From positions 16,988,001 through 17,052,000 of the forward strand of contig JBHGNT010000011.1 in assembly GCA_043228905.1 (NCBI GenBank): DNA of 64,000 bases, given 5' to 3'. Position numbers and translations under genes: made by a program. Numbering within the stretch: the stretch's first letter is position 1; each line of letters begins with the position of its first letter. The notes beneath the pieces are model-generated. The model did not search any database, was not told where the DNA came from, and saw nothing but the letters and a program-made list of their open reading frames with translations. Positions 21,040 through 36,119 of this stretch are shown here, piece after piece. The stretch comes from Azolla caroliniana. Taxonomy: Eukaryota; Polypodiophyta.

Positions 21040-24000
21040 AGACCAAATTGATTAGAATGGGCATGAAATGATGCTTTTCATCTTCAATCTAATTGAATGC
21101 CCTGATTATGATTGATTATAGTCTAAGATGCATGTTTGTTCATCACACCAAAACACTTAATGACATTTAGGTTTTCTAAAAGGGCATAGACATATTAGGG
21201 ATAAGTTATAGCTTTCCTCAATATGATGTTCAACACAAATTCGGATGACGGATCACAAGAGCTTGATTAGACATTGGTTGACAATAGTTTTGCCAAAATA
21301 TCTACAAATGATGATACCCATTAGATTATTACTAGGAGACATGTCGATGGAAAAAATAGTTATAAAAGTGTGAGGATTCCGAGAGCCTATATTGTTGGCA
21401 TTGCGTGATTGAGGTAGATTGGTAATCTCAATTAATATTGAGACAAGGTATCCATTTGGAGGATTATGGTTGGGGTCTTGGCTTTGGGCGATGCCTTACG
21501 CCAAAGAGAATTTGTTAATGGAATGTGTTTCTTTTGCTCCGTGAAAGTCGAGAAAGTAGGCATCGTGTTGTTTCCTGTCCGACATCAAGAATGATTTAGA
21601 AGGTAATCAATGTAGTGAGTGGAGATAGTAGGCATCATGTTGATTTAGAAGGTAATCAATGCAGTGTGGATGTCTCTAACTGGAGAAGTAAGATATCAAC
21701 GCAATTGGTTTTTGCACTAGGAGTATAAGAAACGTGTTTACTTTTGATTCACATGTTGGAGAGAACAAATATGTTGTAACGTTAAAAGGATTCGTTTTGT
21801 GATAATCTTCATAGTTGGAAAAGTTGAGGAAACTATGACATGTCGGTGACCAATTTTGTAGAGATAATGTGGACCAAATGCTATGAAAGCCTGTAAAGAT
21901 ATGAAGAGTATAAGAAATTGGATCATTATCAACAATATAATGTTGCTCAATGATTATATGTTGTGGCATACGCATACAAATATCACCTTTCTATAATATA
22001 AGGTAATTTGTGTAGTTAACATCACTATTTTTTCGCGATGGATTACGTGTGGAGCTTATGGCTAATGTTTACATTTGTTTTTTAATTATACAAGCTATGA
22101 GAAACATATACATGACACTTTTTTGTATAACACTATGTGGATTTAGGAAAATGTCCTATATTTCGTGCTTATAAGTTATGTACAATTAATTGAATTTTTA
22201 AAATTCCAATGGAGGGGCCAATTAGAAATTTCCCATTCTAATGAGACAAAAATGCTTTCAAGATACACGTCCCCATGAAACTGTAGATTGCACGTCAAAT
22301 TCTAAGATTGTTTGGCATACTTCTTCATGAGGAAATTGCTTTTGCATTCTAAACCGATGACCATGCAAGTCAAAGACTGGAACTTTTGAATTTTGAATTT
22401 TGAATTTGATAGACCTCCTTGAATAAGTCATCATCTCAATACAATGATTAGACCACTTTAATGGGAATCATAAGTTTTCTGGCTTATTATAAGATAGAGA
22501 AATTTAAAGTTAACTGAGAAGTAAGGATTTGTAACTAAATCAGATCATTTTCTATACCATAAACTTCATCACTACATGAAATTTTACTTTGTTGAGTTGC
22601 GCGGTGAGAATCCCACATATCTGCTCATTGAGCCCCAATGATTACAATGACATTCTATCTCCATCACTATATGGTTGTACCTCGTCGATGAAGCTCATTT
22701 CTCTGTTAATAGCAATGTCCTTTCTCAAACACTATGAGGAACTCGTGTTTATAATTTCCACAACCACAATTTTATATTGTGCATTGTGTATCTTTTCCAT
22801 TATGCATCCAATACTACTTTGTGACATTTCTTGCTCTAGACATTCACTTCTCTTACGTGAGAGCACAACAATGTTACAGGAGATTACAATTTCCACAACC
22901 ACAATTTTACATGTTCATAATCTCCTATAATAGTGTGCAATGTTTTTGTAAATATGACTTTGTCTCATTACATTGAATGTGTATGTGTTTCATGTGCATA
23001 AGCTCATATGTATGTGTATCTTCTCAACTTCCTTACATGTACTTGCATAGGTGTGGATATATGTACATATGCATACTCATTCCTTTGGGACTCGTAACAT
23101 AATTTTTGTATTCAACCATTATCCAACGGCTCAGAAACACTCCAACGGAGCTTCCATGGAATTCCATCGTACGAATAACTCTTAACTGATTTCTACTGCT
23201 ACATTGCTTGGGAATAAATGTTAATTGAAATAACAATTCATTGGAATTCACTGCTTATTCCCACTTATATTGTGTCATACATCTAATATCTGGAAATATT
23301 CCTGTATGTTAATAGGTCAATTACATTAATACCTCTGGTGAAACATGGTTCCTGATATGAACATTTATTTGAGAACATTGAACTAGGATAGTTCATAATA
23401 ACCTGGCTAATTATGTTCAATGATGAATATCATGTTATTTAAATTCATACAATTTCTCATCATTTGGTTCATTACTACCCTCTACAGAACCCGGAGTAGC
23501 ACCATAACCCGGCTTTTGGTTCACATAACTAGCCGAAAGCTCATGTGCCAACAGCAATCAAATTTTCAATGCCCCCAAAGCCTATGATTCCAAAGAATAG
23601 GACACCTCAAGTATGTTAGGGTGAATAATATACACTCAGACTTGTTACCCATGTTTCTCATATTGTTACTGCCACCAGAAATTTGGAAATGTCATGTAAG
23701 CAGTGACACAGGGCTGAGCAGAATGGCAAACGTGTGCTGAAATGAGTGGACCCCAGTTTTCCATGACAAATATGCTTTACCGGAGGTTTCTCAAAAGCTT
23801 ATGGGCAAAACATTGCCTAAATTTAGCATCATCTTTGTATCTACAAAGAAAAAAAGAAATGGTGATCAATATGTAAGATTATGTGAATTGACACTAGTCA
23901 AAAGAAGTTGTATTGTCGTGCACATAATGATGGGGGCATAGGCCTGTTGAAATACTAAATTTAACACGGCATTTAAATAGCTGCAAGGATAAGAATTGGT

Positions 24001-24273
24001 GCAGCCAAGCGTACGCGTTATAGATTTGAGAAAAAATCGCAAAGTCAAAATATTCACAGTTAATCATCAATGCTCAGAGAAAGAAACGTTTGCCCCCTTT
24101 CATTGCATGTGCTTTTATGACACTCGGTGAATCATGTTATTATACTTCCAAAAAGACATGGCATATAATTACACAGCAGCCCTTCTTCGAAAGTAACCAT
24201 GTGTTGGTCGCCATACAAGTGAAGTAAATAGACGGGTAGTTACTTCCACCTCAAGGTATATATGTATATATTT
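19403..24273. other. Intergenic region, no gene seen
   Basis: This is AT-rich DNA without credible coding sequence. It contains a (TA)n(GA)n microsatellite at 20997-21040, a short tandem duplication near 21555-21667 ('gatttagaaggtaatcaatg' twice), GAATTTT x3 near 22385, and a 24-bp direct repeat at 22753 and 22888. 19664-19807 is flanked by opposed 'AAATACCC' and 'GGGTATTT' and may be a small MITE, but this is weak. The terminal part may include 3' UTR of the MAPKKK gene on the minus strand. Confidence 0.5.
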
Positions 24274-27200
24274 TTATGTGTACAGAGAGAGAGATATACC
24301 ACCATCAAAGCCATTTCCATTGAAGTGATGGGAAGGTGAAGAATCTCCACATGCCCTAAAAGAATTCGGCGATTGTGCTCGTTCATGAGGGGAAAGTGGC
24401 GATTGCGGGATGCTCATGTCAGAAGCAAATGCATTTGCGACAAATGGATGTTGTAATAGCTCAGCGGCAGTTGGCCGATCTCGAGGATCCAATTTCAAAC
24501 AACTGCAAATGAAATCCTTTCCTTCGGGACTAAGATGTTCAGGCATCGGAGGTACTTCACCATTTTTTACCTTGAAGACAAACCCCATCTGTGGAAGGCA
24601 TTAAAAAAAACCAGTTTTTAGATATAACTAATTCTCAGCAAATGTGAAGCAGACAAGAAATAATATCAGCAACTAACATCATTACGGAAAAAAAGAAGCA
24701 AGAGAAAGCTAATAAGTGATAAGAAAACGTGAAATGAAAAACCAAGAGGAATGATAGCATCAGAGATTATGTTCGTTCCATATAGCAAGCAGTCAGAGAT
24801 AGGTTCGTGAAAAAAAGCCAGAAATCAAAAGGCACTAAAGACAAAAAGCAACAAGCAAAATCTCTAAGAAAATGAAATATTTTCCCTCAGGCATCATCGG
24901 TCGTTCGCCATTTTTCACCTTGAAGATAAAGCCCACTGTGAGAGGCACCAAGGAAAATGCTACTTTTTTAGCTATACACAATTTCCGGAAAATATGATGC
25001 AAAAAAACAGCACAAAAAGTGTGAAACAAATTAGAGGAGAAAAAACTCAAAACTTAACATCTTTGCGGAAAAAAAGAAGCAAGAGAAAGTTAAATGTCAT
25101 AAGAATGTGAAATCAAAAAGTGAAGAGAAAAAATCTGGATATTGAAAGGACTGCGGTGGAAAAGAAACAAGAAAAATCTCATAAGAAAATAGCATGGCAT
25201 GAAGCTGAAAAAAACATCATTATATCATTCAGTTTATCAACCCATACCCCTTCCAAATTACTCCAAGGAGGTTTTCCATCAGCCATCTCAAATACAGTAC
25301 AGCCCAGACTCCATATATCAGCAGGAAAGCTGTATGCATTTCGATTTGCTGTCATTACCTGCAATTTATCAGGAAACGATTTTTAGCACTATGCATGCTG
25401 AAATAAACATAAACACGAAGAGGCTATGTTGCCATTCCAAAAACTCTCACACACCTCTGGTGCCATATACAACGGTGACCCTTTAACTGAGGAGGTTAAA
25501 GTATCGCCTATCTGAGACCCAAATAAAAAGAAAGTTTAGCAAGAGATTGATCTTCATCTTTTTTCCCACCAAAAAGAACAAGCAAGTATATAAATTACCT
25601 GCTTTGCTATACCAAAATCAGAGAGCTTAACCCGACCATTTACATCAACCAGGATATTTGAACACTTGATATCCCTGTTTTAAAACAGAAAAAAAAACGC
25701 TCCGTTAAGGAGAAATAAACTAAATCATAAATACATTATCTCAAATATCATGATAACGAAAACTTCATCTCACCTGTGGATAGTAGCCTTTGCATGTAAG
25801 TAGTCAAGTCCACATAATATTTGCCATGTGTATCTCCTTATCGTCTTATCTTCGAATCGGTTGTACTTTTTCAAATTAGTATCCAATGATCCCATCCTGA
25901 CCAGTTCTAGAAAAATACATAAATGCCCATCTTCCTGCTTGAGAACCACATAGGAACACACAAAAGTACTTTTACTCGTGCTAAGCAGGTGATATTTACA
26001 TAGAAAAGGATCAAGAAAATTGATGGTACTCACAATAGAACTACCATAATAGCGAACGATGTTCGGATGCTCAAGCTTGCTAAGAACATCCACTTCCTGT
26101 CAACAGAGAGGTGCAACAATTAAAGATAACATTGAAACTGTGTACGAAATCCATAATTCGAATAGAAATGAACTACACGTTATGAACATAGCACAGGAAA
26201 TGATCGTGTGGGGAGGAAACTCAAGCTTTCCATGTGTGTTCTATTAAGTAGTGATATTTACTAGGTTAATTATCTGACTCTAATCCTATCAAAAGTAATG
26301 ATTACCTGGGTGGTGAGAAAGACCCTAGCCTTGTAAATACTTACCACTAGTTAATAATTTTTATTAGGTTAAATTTGAAGCAAACGAAATTCCAATCATA
26401 ACACTACCTGCTGGATTTCGGGTGATGTATCCTCATTTCTGCTCACCTTGACAGCAAAAAAACTCCCATCATCCCTGTTCAATAGAATCGTCATTGTTTT
26501 AAACATATAAAAATATCATCACATAATATATATATATATATGAATTATTAATACAAAGGTGACAATAAGGAATATATAGATATTTAATTGTCATCATTTC
26601 GGTATATTTAAATTCATCACCGCATTATATAAGGCTACTTGCAGATCTAAACAAGATTGTAGTCATTTTTTATTTATGCATATATACGGTGGTTGGAATA
26701 CTTAAACATATTATGACATGATTTGAAATACTTAAATATATTAAATATAGCTGAAAACAAAACCAGGCAAAAGACTAATACAGATTTGATACTTCCATAG
26801 AAAATGATACACACGCAATGTACATAAACACATGTATATGTAATATGTGTACGTTGGTACAGGCACACATAATAGTAAAGACAAGGATAAGAGGTTACTT
26901 ACAGATTCAATCCTTCATAAACTGTGCCGAAGCTTCCATGCCCTAGTATTTTCCCCATCTTCCATTGCTCAGGAACAAGGGATTTAGGGCCCATCCATGA
27001 CTGAAAAGAAGGATCTTTTCTTGGCGAATAAAATAAAGAGGAAGAAGAAAGGTTGAACCTTGGTATTATTGGAGGGGCAGAATGTGTTCGGCTGTTGATA
27101 TGCATCGGTGCCCATTGTGAAAGACATGCAGAATTCTTCTCTTTATGGTTTATCTTCACGCTATTGTTACTACAATGATGCATAGATTTTAATGGTGACA

Positions 27201-28086
27201 TAATGGGAGGTTGTGGCAGAGGATGAGCCATGGCTGGAGCAATTTTCGCATCCTCTCGCGACAAGACTCGTTTTGGATAACTCTGAGCAATTGTCATATC
27301 ATCTTTCAATGTGATTCTTTGTTTCGAGTCACTCTTTTGAACAAGTGCCATATCATCTCCTGATATTATTGTGTTCCCATCACTCTTGCGTGCCGGACGG
27401 TAGTACCGGGGTAGGGGCAACGGGAACATATTTGCATGATTGGAACTAGCAGCTTTTTCTTTACTAAGATAATGATCAATATCTCCATTATAGTTTATGC
27501 CGCTATGATTATCATGTTGTTGAGGTTTTCCACCAACTAGCTTTTTATTCTGGTCTATTTCGTGCTTACCACTTTCTTCAAGATATGAATATGCCAATTG
27601 CTGCTGATCCGTATTGCATTGATGCATAGAATGAGATGGTGAAGATGACCACCTACTAGATTTTTCTTGCTCTAGTGATGGTCTAGGGTTAGGATTTTGG
27701 GTTGGAAAACGAGTAAGTTGATAAATTGGAGACAATGGAGGATGAAAAGGGGATACCTGTGGTGAATTTCCTTCTTCACTTTCTTCTCCTTCTTCTTCTT
27801 CTTCTTCTTCTTCTTCTTCTTGGATGGATCTCTCTTCTGCATATCCATCGATATCATCGAAATCATCACCATGGTTGTTGAATGGTCTGTCTAGCAATTC
27901 ATTGATCTGTAGATAATCTTGTTGACTCACGGGTCCTAGGCGTTCCATGACCTTAGCTCGGCTATGGAAGTAAGATGGACCTTGATATATTCCATCAGAA
28001 GCAGGATGCACACAGTGCTGCTGGGATGGATTCTTCTTCTTATGTTTCAGATTGTTCTTACTGTCAAAAAGTCTGAAGAAGAGCAT
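24274..28086 (-). CDS. MEKK-type MAP kinase kinase kinase, 8 exons, 677 aa
   Basis: Exons (minus strand, 5' to 3'): 28086-26903, 26474-26408, 26096-26034, 25934-25774, 25674-25599, 25511-25455, 25358-25248, 24588-24274. All introns have GT-AG ends and the exons sum to 2034 bases, in frame. Residues 1-374 are low-complexity and charged, with a poly-Glu run from a GAA repeat. The kinase domain is ~375-623: glycine loop GHGSFG (382-387), Lys404 in 'FFAVKV', Glu418 or nearby in helix C, HRDIKCSN (491-498), DFG (Asp511), 'GSPLYMAPE' (to 536), 'ADIWSLG' (549-555) and 'HPFV' at the end. These are the hallmarks of plant MEKK-group MAPKKKs, closest by memory to MEKK1, which phosphorylate MAPKKs in stress and developmental signalling. 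The last exon could have a further splice site near 24290, so the C-terminus is the least certain part. Confidence 0.9.
24870..25130 (-). repeat. Decayed copy of the start of MAPKKK exon 8 inside intron 7
   Basis: On the minus strand, a splice-acceptor-like CACAG is followed by 'GGCTTTATCTTCAAGGTGAA', paralleling the true exon 8 start at 24588 (FVFKVKNGE). The intronic DNA beyond it is duplicated too: CGGAAAAAAAGAAGC lies at 24685 and 25066, an offset of 381. The copy has lost one base at the splice site and several codons, and it runs into a stop. If spliced in it would truncate the kinase. Confidence 0.8.
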
Positions 28087-28337
28087 GATCGAGGAGAAGC
28101 CCTAGTTAACAAAAGCACTGGTGGAGTCGGGTATAGAGCTAGGGCTTGATTTTTCTAATTGGTGACACAGGATGAGAGTTTAGGGTTAGGGTTAGTATTA
28201 AACTTTCTCCCTGGTGTACACGAAGAGGTTTCAGGGATTATTAATGATGATACATACATACAAGGAGAAATTTTTTTTAGTGGCTGAGCAAAAGTTTTCG
28301 TCACTGATGATACAGGAAGAGACTTTAGGGTTAGGGC

Positions 28338-28372
<35 letters not shown>

Positions 28373-29260
28373 TTAAGCGGAAACTTGAAAAAAGGAGTAG
28401 AGTTTCTTGAAAGAATGACAGAAGACGGAAGGGGTTTCAAGGTTAGGGCTAGTGGATTTCTTTCCAAAGAATACACACGAAAAAGGGGGGATAATATTAG
28501 GGTTAGGGTCTTTGCTTTGAGATACAGAGGATTTCTTCCCTTTGTGGTGACAGGCAGGGCGAGATTGAAGTTGGGGAAGGGGAAGGGGAAGGGGAAGGGG
28601 TTAGGGTTAGGGTTAGGGCTCTGGTTAGGGTTAGGGTTAGGGTTAGGGTTAGGGCTCTGGTTAGGGTTAGGGTTAGGGGATTCTTCCTTTTAGGAGAGAG
28701 GGGGGGGATTTAGGGTTAGGGAGAGGCATGGGGATATGTAGGGAGGGGGCGGGGCGTAAGACACAGGGAGAGAGAGAGAGAGAGTGAGTGAGTGATCTCT
28801 ATGCGTGTGTCTCTTCGTGAAAAGCAGAGAGTGAGTTGAGTATGTATGTATGTATGTATGTATGTATGTATGTATGTATGGTTATGGTATGGTTATGGTA
28901 TGGTATGGTATGGCATGGTAATGGTATGTAGCAGAGAAACCGTGTTTTTGTTGTCTCTGTACCAACTACACATACATAACAACATAAGACGACTGAACCA
29001 AAAGAAAAGAAAAGAAAAGAAAAGAAAAGAAAAGGGGCTTCTCTTCCTCCGCCGCCGCCGGCAAAACAGAGTACAAAAAAGGGCGGAGGCCGATCCCATC
29101 CTGTGCCACCCGACCGACCGCGAATCCCCCTGCCTGCCTCTTTCCGGGCGGGTGGCCGGCCATCCCCGCCTCGCCCGGCCATATAAGCAAACAATACACA
29201 CACACACACACACAAAACTCGCTCGCTCGCTCGCCCCCCCCCCCCCCCCTTCCCGATCAA
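28087..29260 (-). promoter_or_regulatory. 5' flank and leader of the MAPKKK gene, packed with simple repeats
   Basis: Upstream of the MAPKKK ATG lie (GA)n 28339-28369, (GGGGAA)n and TTAGGG arrays 28572-28680, (TATG)10 28841-28880, TATGG-rich DNA 28880-28928, (AAAAG)n 28999-29034, a GC/CpG-rich island about 29041-29190, (CA)n near 29193-29216, CTCG repeats and C18 near 29218-29250. The promoter position is inferred from the gene orientation and the CpG-rich island; no transcription start is visible. Confidence 0.5.
28572..28680 (+). repeat. Interstitial telomere-like TTAGGG array next to a GGGGAA array
   Basis: GGGGAA units (28572-28600) run into eleven exact TTAGGG units, arranged 3, 5 and 3 and separated by CTCTGG at 28619-28624 and 28655-28660. 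Scattered TTTAGGG/TTAGGG pairs lie at 28179-28195, 28323-28337, 28496-28507 and 28708-28720. On the gene's sense strand these read CCCTAA, the core of the plant telo-box promoter element. Confidence 0.9.
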
Positions 29261-30655
29261 CCTCTCGCGTATTTGTGATCTACTGCCAGGTCGAATCTTT
29301 CGCTATCGGCGCCCAAAAACAAAACAAAAACACACAAAAGGTTATTGTCCCCACCCGCTATTCTCGTCTATCTATCACCGATGGTCCCTGATTATGGAGT
29401 GTAAACAAACGGGGGGATATGTAGATGCATATTGATTTATGATCACCAAGAATGTGATCGTAATATTTACGATGTATGCGAATCCTAGTTCTCACCGTCC
29501 CGGATGACCAAACAATATATGTATGTCTAGGTGACACTAGAGTCTTTTATTTTAGCATAGAATTTTGTACAATTGCCAATGCCAATGCTTCACTATTACA
29601 TTTCAATTCAAACTTCATACGTATGGAATGCATAGCTCTTATTACGTATGCATCTAATGAGAGTCCCTGCTACCATACATTCTAGCCAGCTTGATATTCA
29701 TTTGATGTATATGTTGATAGAGTGACATATGAATGTTGCAATTCACACATCTCTACGATTGTTCATATCCCTCTCTACTCTCTATTTCACTTTCGACTCG
29801 CATGCTTCACCCTCCCTCTATGCCATTCGCTAAAATAATGATTCACATGCTTGATTTTAGAAAAAAATTGTGACGAGGAATGTGAGTTGAAGGTGAACTA
29901 CAAAGAGCATTTTAACAATCACCATGGATTGTCACTAAATTAAATTAATGAGACTACCAATTTTAACAAGGGTAAATTTGATGAAATCAATAGTAACATG
30001 CATAATATTGATATTACCCTCGTAGGGAGATATATTTAATATAATGTGGAAAGTTGGTGATGCATCAATGTTATAAAGAAAACATTATTCACCAAGGATC
30101 TAGTGTATTGTATCCCATCTTCCAGAATCCAAACCATATCTTCGTGCTTTGCATCAGTTTGAAACACAATAGTCCTTATGTGTCATTTGAACTCATTTAC
30201 TTAATTTTTGTGCAAGTTTAGGAAGTCGATATCGACATGCTCACAAGCTCGTCGGGAAGTGATACTGTCTCAAGAAGTAGGATCATGTTTGCAAATTGTA
30301 GAATGAATTGGAAAAACTTTGTAAGTACACATTTCGGACACAGAGATGCCATCACAACATAGATACACATTAATGACATTCATTAGGAAAAACCAATATT
30401 TGATTTCTCCTCAATTGCACATATTGTCAAATATATTATTAGCCCTCTTTACCGCTTCCTAAGAATGGTGGTTACCACTTACTATCCATAGATATAAGAA
30501 CAAAAATTTACAACGTCAAAAAATTGTAATGGAATAACATATGTACATGTGAGTGAGTGAATGTGTGCGTAAGCTTACGTATGTATATAAGTGAGTGAAT
30601 CAAACAAGCTTCAAGAGCCACCCAACTAATTTATCATAGAAATATGAGATGACAA
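29261..30655. other. Intergenic, no feature seen
   Basis: AT-rich sequence without a credible gene, RNA or repeat. Confidence 0.5.
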
Positions 30656-30962
30656 TTAACAATCGACAACGGTTCGGTTCGGTTTCAATGGTTTGAAACC
30701 GTGGTTTAAACAATTTTATTTTTATTTTAAAATTTTAAAAAAATTGTTTCTAAACAATCTTTTCATTTTTAGACCTTATTCTCACATTTTTAGAATATCT
30801 TTAAAATTTTAAAATAATGAACCCTAAATTTTGACCTAAGTTGAAAACCAAAACTGAACCACGAAACTGCAATTTTAACAGTTTCGTGGTTCGGGTTTCA
30901 AAATTTTTTAACGGTTTGGTTTTGACCCTCTCAAACCAAACCAACCCGTTGCCGATTGTTAA
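30656..30962. mobile_element. MITE-like element with terminal inverted repeats (about 307 bp)
   Basis: The left end TTAACAATCGACAACGGTTC and the right end (reverse complement TTAACAATCGGCAACGGGTT) are inverted copies. Similarity runs about 45 bases inward through GGTTYGGTTYGGTTT-rich sequence. The interior is AT-rich and has no ORF. GACAAT occurs at 30651-30656 and again at 30964-30969, a possible target-site duplication with imprecise ends. The superfamily was not assigned. Confidence 0.75.
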
Positions 30963-33002
<2,040 letters not shown>

Positions 33003-33490
33003 GAGTCTTTTATGTATCTCATCCTTGTTTTTTGAAAATATTCACTTGCCTCGATATTCTTGATTTTTAATAGTTCTAACTTGATCTATCAAAGCTTACC
33101 AATGCTCTTACGAAGCTTAATTACATGTAAATCTAGATCTTGTGGTGAATTATGAGATTCCTTGAGCTTGAATCTTTATCCTCTTCTAATTAATTGATTT
33201 CCACCTCGATTTTGGGCCCACGTCCATGCGCACTAATTTAGTTACTTGATTGAGTCTTTGATATAATTTCATCCGTGTTTTTCAAAAACATTCACTCACC
33301 CCAATAAATTGGACTTTTTACAGTTCAACTTGATCTATCAAAACATTGGCATCCTCAAATATTTTTATGAAGTTTAATTACGCGTCATATTGGATTCTCG
33401 TCGTGAAATGTAAGACTCATTGAGCTTGCAACGTTTATCATGTTTATCCTCTGCTAAGTAATCTATGTCCACCTCGTTTCTAGGTTTGTA
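33003..33490. repeat. Diverged tandem duplication, about 249-bp unit
   Basis: Unit 1 (from 33003) and unit 2 (from 33252) share, in order, 'gagtcttt.atat', 'tcatccNtgttttt', 'cttgatctatcaaa', 'gaagNttaatta', 'cttgagcttg' and 'tccacctcg'. They are clearly related but old. Non-coding. Confidence 0.75.
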
Positions 33491-36119
33491 ACCATTTAGA
33501 TTTTTTATGTTTTGAGCAATTTTATAATGTTGATTTTGTAGCGATTTTGTTCATTTAATAACATCTTTGGCTATTTATTTGCAAAAATAAGTGAGAATAA
33601 GATAAAAAGAAGATTTTAGGTTTGATAGTTTTCTTGGTCGCCGCCGCCAATATCCATGCAATGTCTTCACTTGTTTTATGACTTCAAGGTCTCGCGATTC
33701 TCCCTCCCTTTCTCTCTTTCTAACTCAGTAAAAGGATTTCTTATTTTTCTTATTTGAATATCCTTATCCATGGAAATGGTCTATGTGACTCACTTGTTCT
33801 CTTTCTCACCTCTCTTACTAATCCTTGGGACAATCATGCGAAACTTTGCTAATGTTGCTTTAAGAGGCATATTATTTTCAGCTATCAAATTAAGATGGTT
33901 TGTAAAGCCACATATTTAGATCAAATAAAATATTGGGCATGGTCTCAAGCGCAAAATGTTAGAAGTTGTTATAATGAATGCAACAATAATTGAGGTTTGA
34001 ACAACCATCTCAAAACAATGTCATCTTTATAGCCACACCATCATGGTAGCTTCCAAATCTGTAAGCAACAACAATGGGTCAATCCATGTTGAATGTCCAC
34101 TTATATTCTGCATAAACATACAAAAGTTAAATGATCATTGTGCTTTACGATGTAATGGTTCGATTGGGCTTGTTTAAGTAGATATTGAAATAAGAGCAAG
34201 AGCCATAAAGCATGTCTATCTATTCCTTTGCATTTTTAGGGGAATGGTTATATCGGATGGTTGCATAAGAAGTCACGACATATAGATAATACCAAAGGTA
34301 AATAATAATTTGAGTAGCAAAGTTCATTTGGATGGGTGGATGTGTTTTGGTTGTGGCCAATGAGGAGATCTTGGTATCCTCCCTTGTTAAATGCTACATT
34401 TGTCCATGAAAGTGGATATCGTTTTACACCTTCAGTCTATTGGTCATTGTTGCATTCAATCATTTAGGTTCAAGAGTGAAGTTGTAAAGTAGTTTTCAAG
34501 AGTATGTCCATGTCTCAAACTAAAAATATGAAGTTTTTCTTTTAGCTTAACCCCTCGATATGTCATGTAAGCTAGAAAAAAAAAATCCTATAATGTTGTA
34601 TGACAATTAAGAGGTCAATGACACGGACACAAGTCATTAAACTAGTGGGGCTTAATCCATAATCAATGCTGGAATAAGATGGTTTGCAACGCGAGCATTA
34701 GTGATAGAAAAATCAAAACAACAACTTAAAACCATATATCATGCCTTGCTATGTATATACTCTCTCTAGAATAACATATTCCCGAAGATTATTTTATAAA
34801 ATCCATCCTAGTTTCAAGGCGTTCGTCAAGTAACACCTTCGAATGAAGAACGGTATCATAATTTGACTTTTAGTCAAGTTGTATCTTGACAATCACACAC
34901 ACACACACCCATGACAGTTTTTAACTTTAAATGCCCTTCATTTTTTCACTTCTTAGATTAGAAACAACATTCATTTAGGAACAATAATAGATATATAGCT
35001 ATGCTAAAAATGAAACATCATCCCAAAATATATACATATGTTAAAATGAGTATGAATAATGACCTAATGGGAAGACAATTCAATACTGTTGATTTGACAA
35101 TCCTTCATACTTAGCCATGTATTTAAGCCCTATCAATGAAGACTACAATGTGTTATGGAGCTTCTTTGATTTGCATTTATGGCATTTTGTTATGAAATCC
35201 AACTTTCACATCTAAGTGTACTTGAGAAATCACTGAAGGCACTTGTTGAGTCTTGTTTTGCACGGGAAACATAGTTGCCCATAATTTCTTCTACCAAACA
35301 CTCTCCATGCCTTGTTTATAGTACATCCATAATAATGGAGCAATTGCATTTTACATGCAAAGGGGCCAAGATGACTCGTACCTTGGAGTATTTCCCTTCC
35401 TACACTCAATATTGAGTCCTAATGGGTCCCCTTCCTCACAATGGGCTAGCCAAGGGACCGGGGGTGCCATTAAGCAATGGCAAAGACCACATCATACTTC
35501 AACACATAAAAGCATTTACCACTGGACTCCATGAAATCGTGGAAGCCTTGAAGTCTTCGTTAAGTTAAACTAAAATTAACACATACATAATCACTACACC
35601 AATTAAGATAATTTGCTTGTCTTAATCGATAAGAAACACAAGGCATGGCAATTAAATTGACAATTGTTAAAATAGAAGTATGTATATCTCAATTAATCAC
35701 GTGGCAAGACCACACGGAGGAAAGTAGTTATTCATAGATACAAGGGAGAGAGAATGGGAACCAAAATGTAACCCCATAAATGGGACACTCAAAACCCTTT
35801 TGACATGCAAGCTCTTGCACTTTCAAACAAGTTGGAAACCCTAAAAGGGTCTCTTTCACATTCCAATCTCAACCTATAAAACGTGGTTTCAGACAAATAT
35901 AATATGTCTATATTTCTTCTATATATTTGACCTATGACCAATATTCTAGATTGGAAATATTAAGCCTTACAAAGTTGGTAAACAAAAGACTATGACATTA
36001 TTTCCCTTAACAAAGCCTAAATTAGGCACTTTTACTCACTCTTTAGCATAATGTCACCATGAACTAAATATTTTCATTGCATTAAAAAGAGGTAAGTCAT
36101 TGAAGCAAGCATTTTAGTG
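33491..36119. other. Intergenic, no gene seen
   Basis: AT-rich DNA without credible coding capacity or a clear repeat. The LINE copy starts abruptly at about 36119. Confidence 0.5.

Noticed and set aside
22753-22911. 24-bp direct repeat (22753 and 22888) as a target-site duplication
   Set aside because: Too long for a usual target duplication, and the 111 bases between show no element ends.
24835-25050. Extra MAPKKK exon
   Set aside because: It resembles exon 8 but has lost frame, codons and the domain end. The model closes perfectly without it.
28214-28693. 159-codon ORF with GLGLGLWLGL repeats
   Set aside because: It is a translation of the TTAGGG and GGGGAA arrays, so it is low-complexity and not a gene.
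28841-28880. CRISPR-like regularly spaced repeats
   Set aside because: (TATG)n and similar tracts are contiguous microsatellites without spacers, in a plant nuclear genome.
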